Shown here: positions 29,893 to 30,314 of the stretch, piece by piece
How the letters are laid out: each line of letters starts with the position of its first letter
Position numbering within the stretch: the stretch's first letter is position 1
Source of the DNA: Mastigamoeba balamuthi
Taxonomy: Eukaryota > Evosea > Mastigamoebida > Mastigamoebidae
Length of the DNA stretch: 30,314 nt
Assembly: GCA_902651635.1 (NCBI GenBank)
Contig: CACRSC010000088.1
Coordinates: 88,288-118,601 of the forward strand
Reading direction: 5' to 3'
Program-made: the position numbers and the translations under genes
Notes under the pieces: generated by a model
The model's database searches: none
What the model was told of the DNA's origin: nothing
The model's input: only the letters and a program-made list of their open reading frames with translations

Positions 29893-30314
29893 ATGACACT
29901 CGCGATGCTGAGGCTACGTGCCGCCGTCTGCTCTGAGAGCACAGCCGACGGGCAGGTCGTTCCCCAACCCATGCTCGTGGCGCTGAGGCAGATCAGGAAG
30001 GAGTACCAGGAGCTCGTGGCCGAGGTCGCCTCCAAGGCCGCCTCAACACCGATTTATGAAGACCGCAGCGGCGCGAGGCAAGTGTTGCAGCTGTTTGCTA
30101 AGGTGTGGGAGCAACTGCGCGCGCTCCCCCAGTACAGCCCACTCTGGCTGCCACCCATCTACATGGCGAGTCCGACGCTGGATCACCTGCTCGTGTGGCT
30201 GGTCCGCGCAATACGCTCTCGCGAGTCCTGGCCCGGAAAGCTGTGGGACACTGGCCACGCCGTGGTCGGCGGTGTCGAGGGCTCGGGCAAGTCCACAATC
30301 GTCCGCGCACTCGC
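29893..30314 (+). CDS. P-loop NTPase-like protein, 5' part, cut by window edge
   Basis: An open frame runs from the ATG at 29893 to the right edge, so the C-terminal part is missing. It reads through a helical region (MLVALRQIRKEYQELVAEVA) and a segment LWLPPIYMASPTLDHLLVWL, then reaches AVVGGVEGSGKSTIVRAL, a clear Walker A motif (GxxGSGKST), near 30265-30305. A CAG precedes the frame at 29888-29890, so the ATG may be internal to an exon that begins at 29891 rather than the true start. The arrangement of a helical leader followed by a Walker A resembles large protist STAND/Crinkler-type NTPases, but too little is present to assign a family. Confidence 0.55.
   Translation, partial: MTLAMLRLRAAVCSESTADGQVVPQPMLVALRQIRKEYQELVAEVASKAASTPIYEDRSGARQVLQLFAKVWEQLRALPQYSPLWLPPIYMASPTLDHLLVWLVRAIRSRESWPGKLWDTGHAVVGGVEGSGKSTIVRAL

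Overview
This is a GC-rich window of a eukaryotic nuclear genome, most likely a free-living protist. The evidence is genes split by short spliceosomal introns (mostly 50-150 nt), a cytoplasmic poly(A)-binding protein, a tRNA with a Pol III T-run terminator, C2H2 zinc fingers and a cut-and-paste DNA transposon. An expansin-like secreted protein plus large cysteine-rich (DUF4215-type) proteins would fit an amoebozoan. That placement is a guess; no species can be named from the sequence.

Layout. 1-1600: 3' part of a possible JAMM-like gene on + with a tandem repeat in its intron, then a tRNA on -. 1772-3229 (-): PLP aminotransferase. 4159-5741 (-): secreted expansin-like protein. 6624-8656 and 9699-11606 (both -): two tandem glucose-6-phosphate dehydrogenase genes with matching intron positions. 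11760 to about 15950 (-): a 15-exon cell-surface protein with FG-GAP-like repeats, seven DUF4215-type cysteine repeats, three SprB/PKD-like repeats, one membrane helix and a short tail. 16726-19102 (+): poly(A)-binding protein with an A-rich leader. 19646-20406 (+): small coiled-coil protein with a KEN-box motif. 21012-23554 (+): polytopic membrane protein with a DUF229/alkaline-phosphatase-like domain. 23774-25825 (-): intronless secreted protein with 11 cysteine-rich repeats. 26516-27292 (-): four-finger zinc-finger protein. 27606-29159: AT-richer DNA transposon with about 50-nt inverted repeats and a decayed DDE transposase. 29893 to the end (+): start of a P-loop protein.

The genes do not form one pathway. 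The recurring theme is the cell surface and secretion: an expansin-like protein, a modular receptor, a cysteine-rich secreted protein and a membrane phosphodiesterase-like protein sit among housekeeping genes (two G6PDHs, PABP, aminotransferase, tRNA).

Exon boundaries were worked out by hand from reading frame, protein-family continuity and GT/GC...AG borders. In almost all cases the phases close exactly, which supports the models. Across 36 modelled introns the donor is usually GTNCG (C at +4) rather than GTRAG. The most notable observations are this donor consensus, the modular receptor, exon-only homogenisation of the two G6PDH genes, the A-rich PABP leader and the transposon family.
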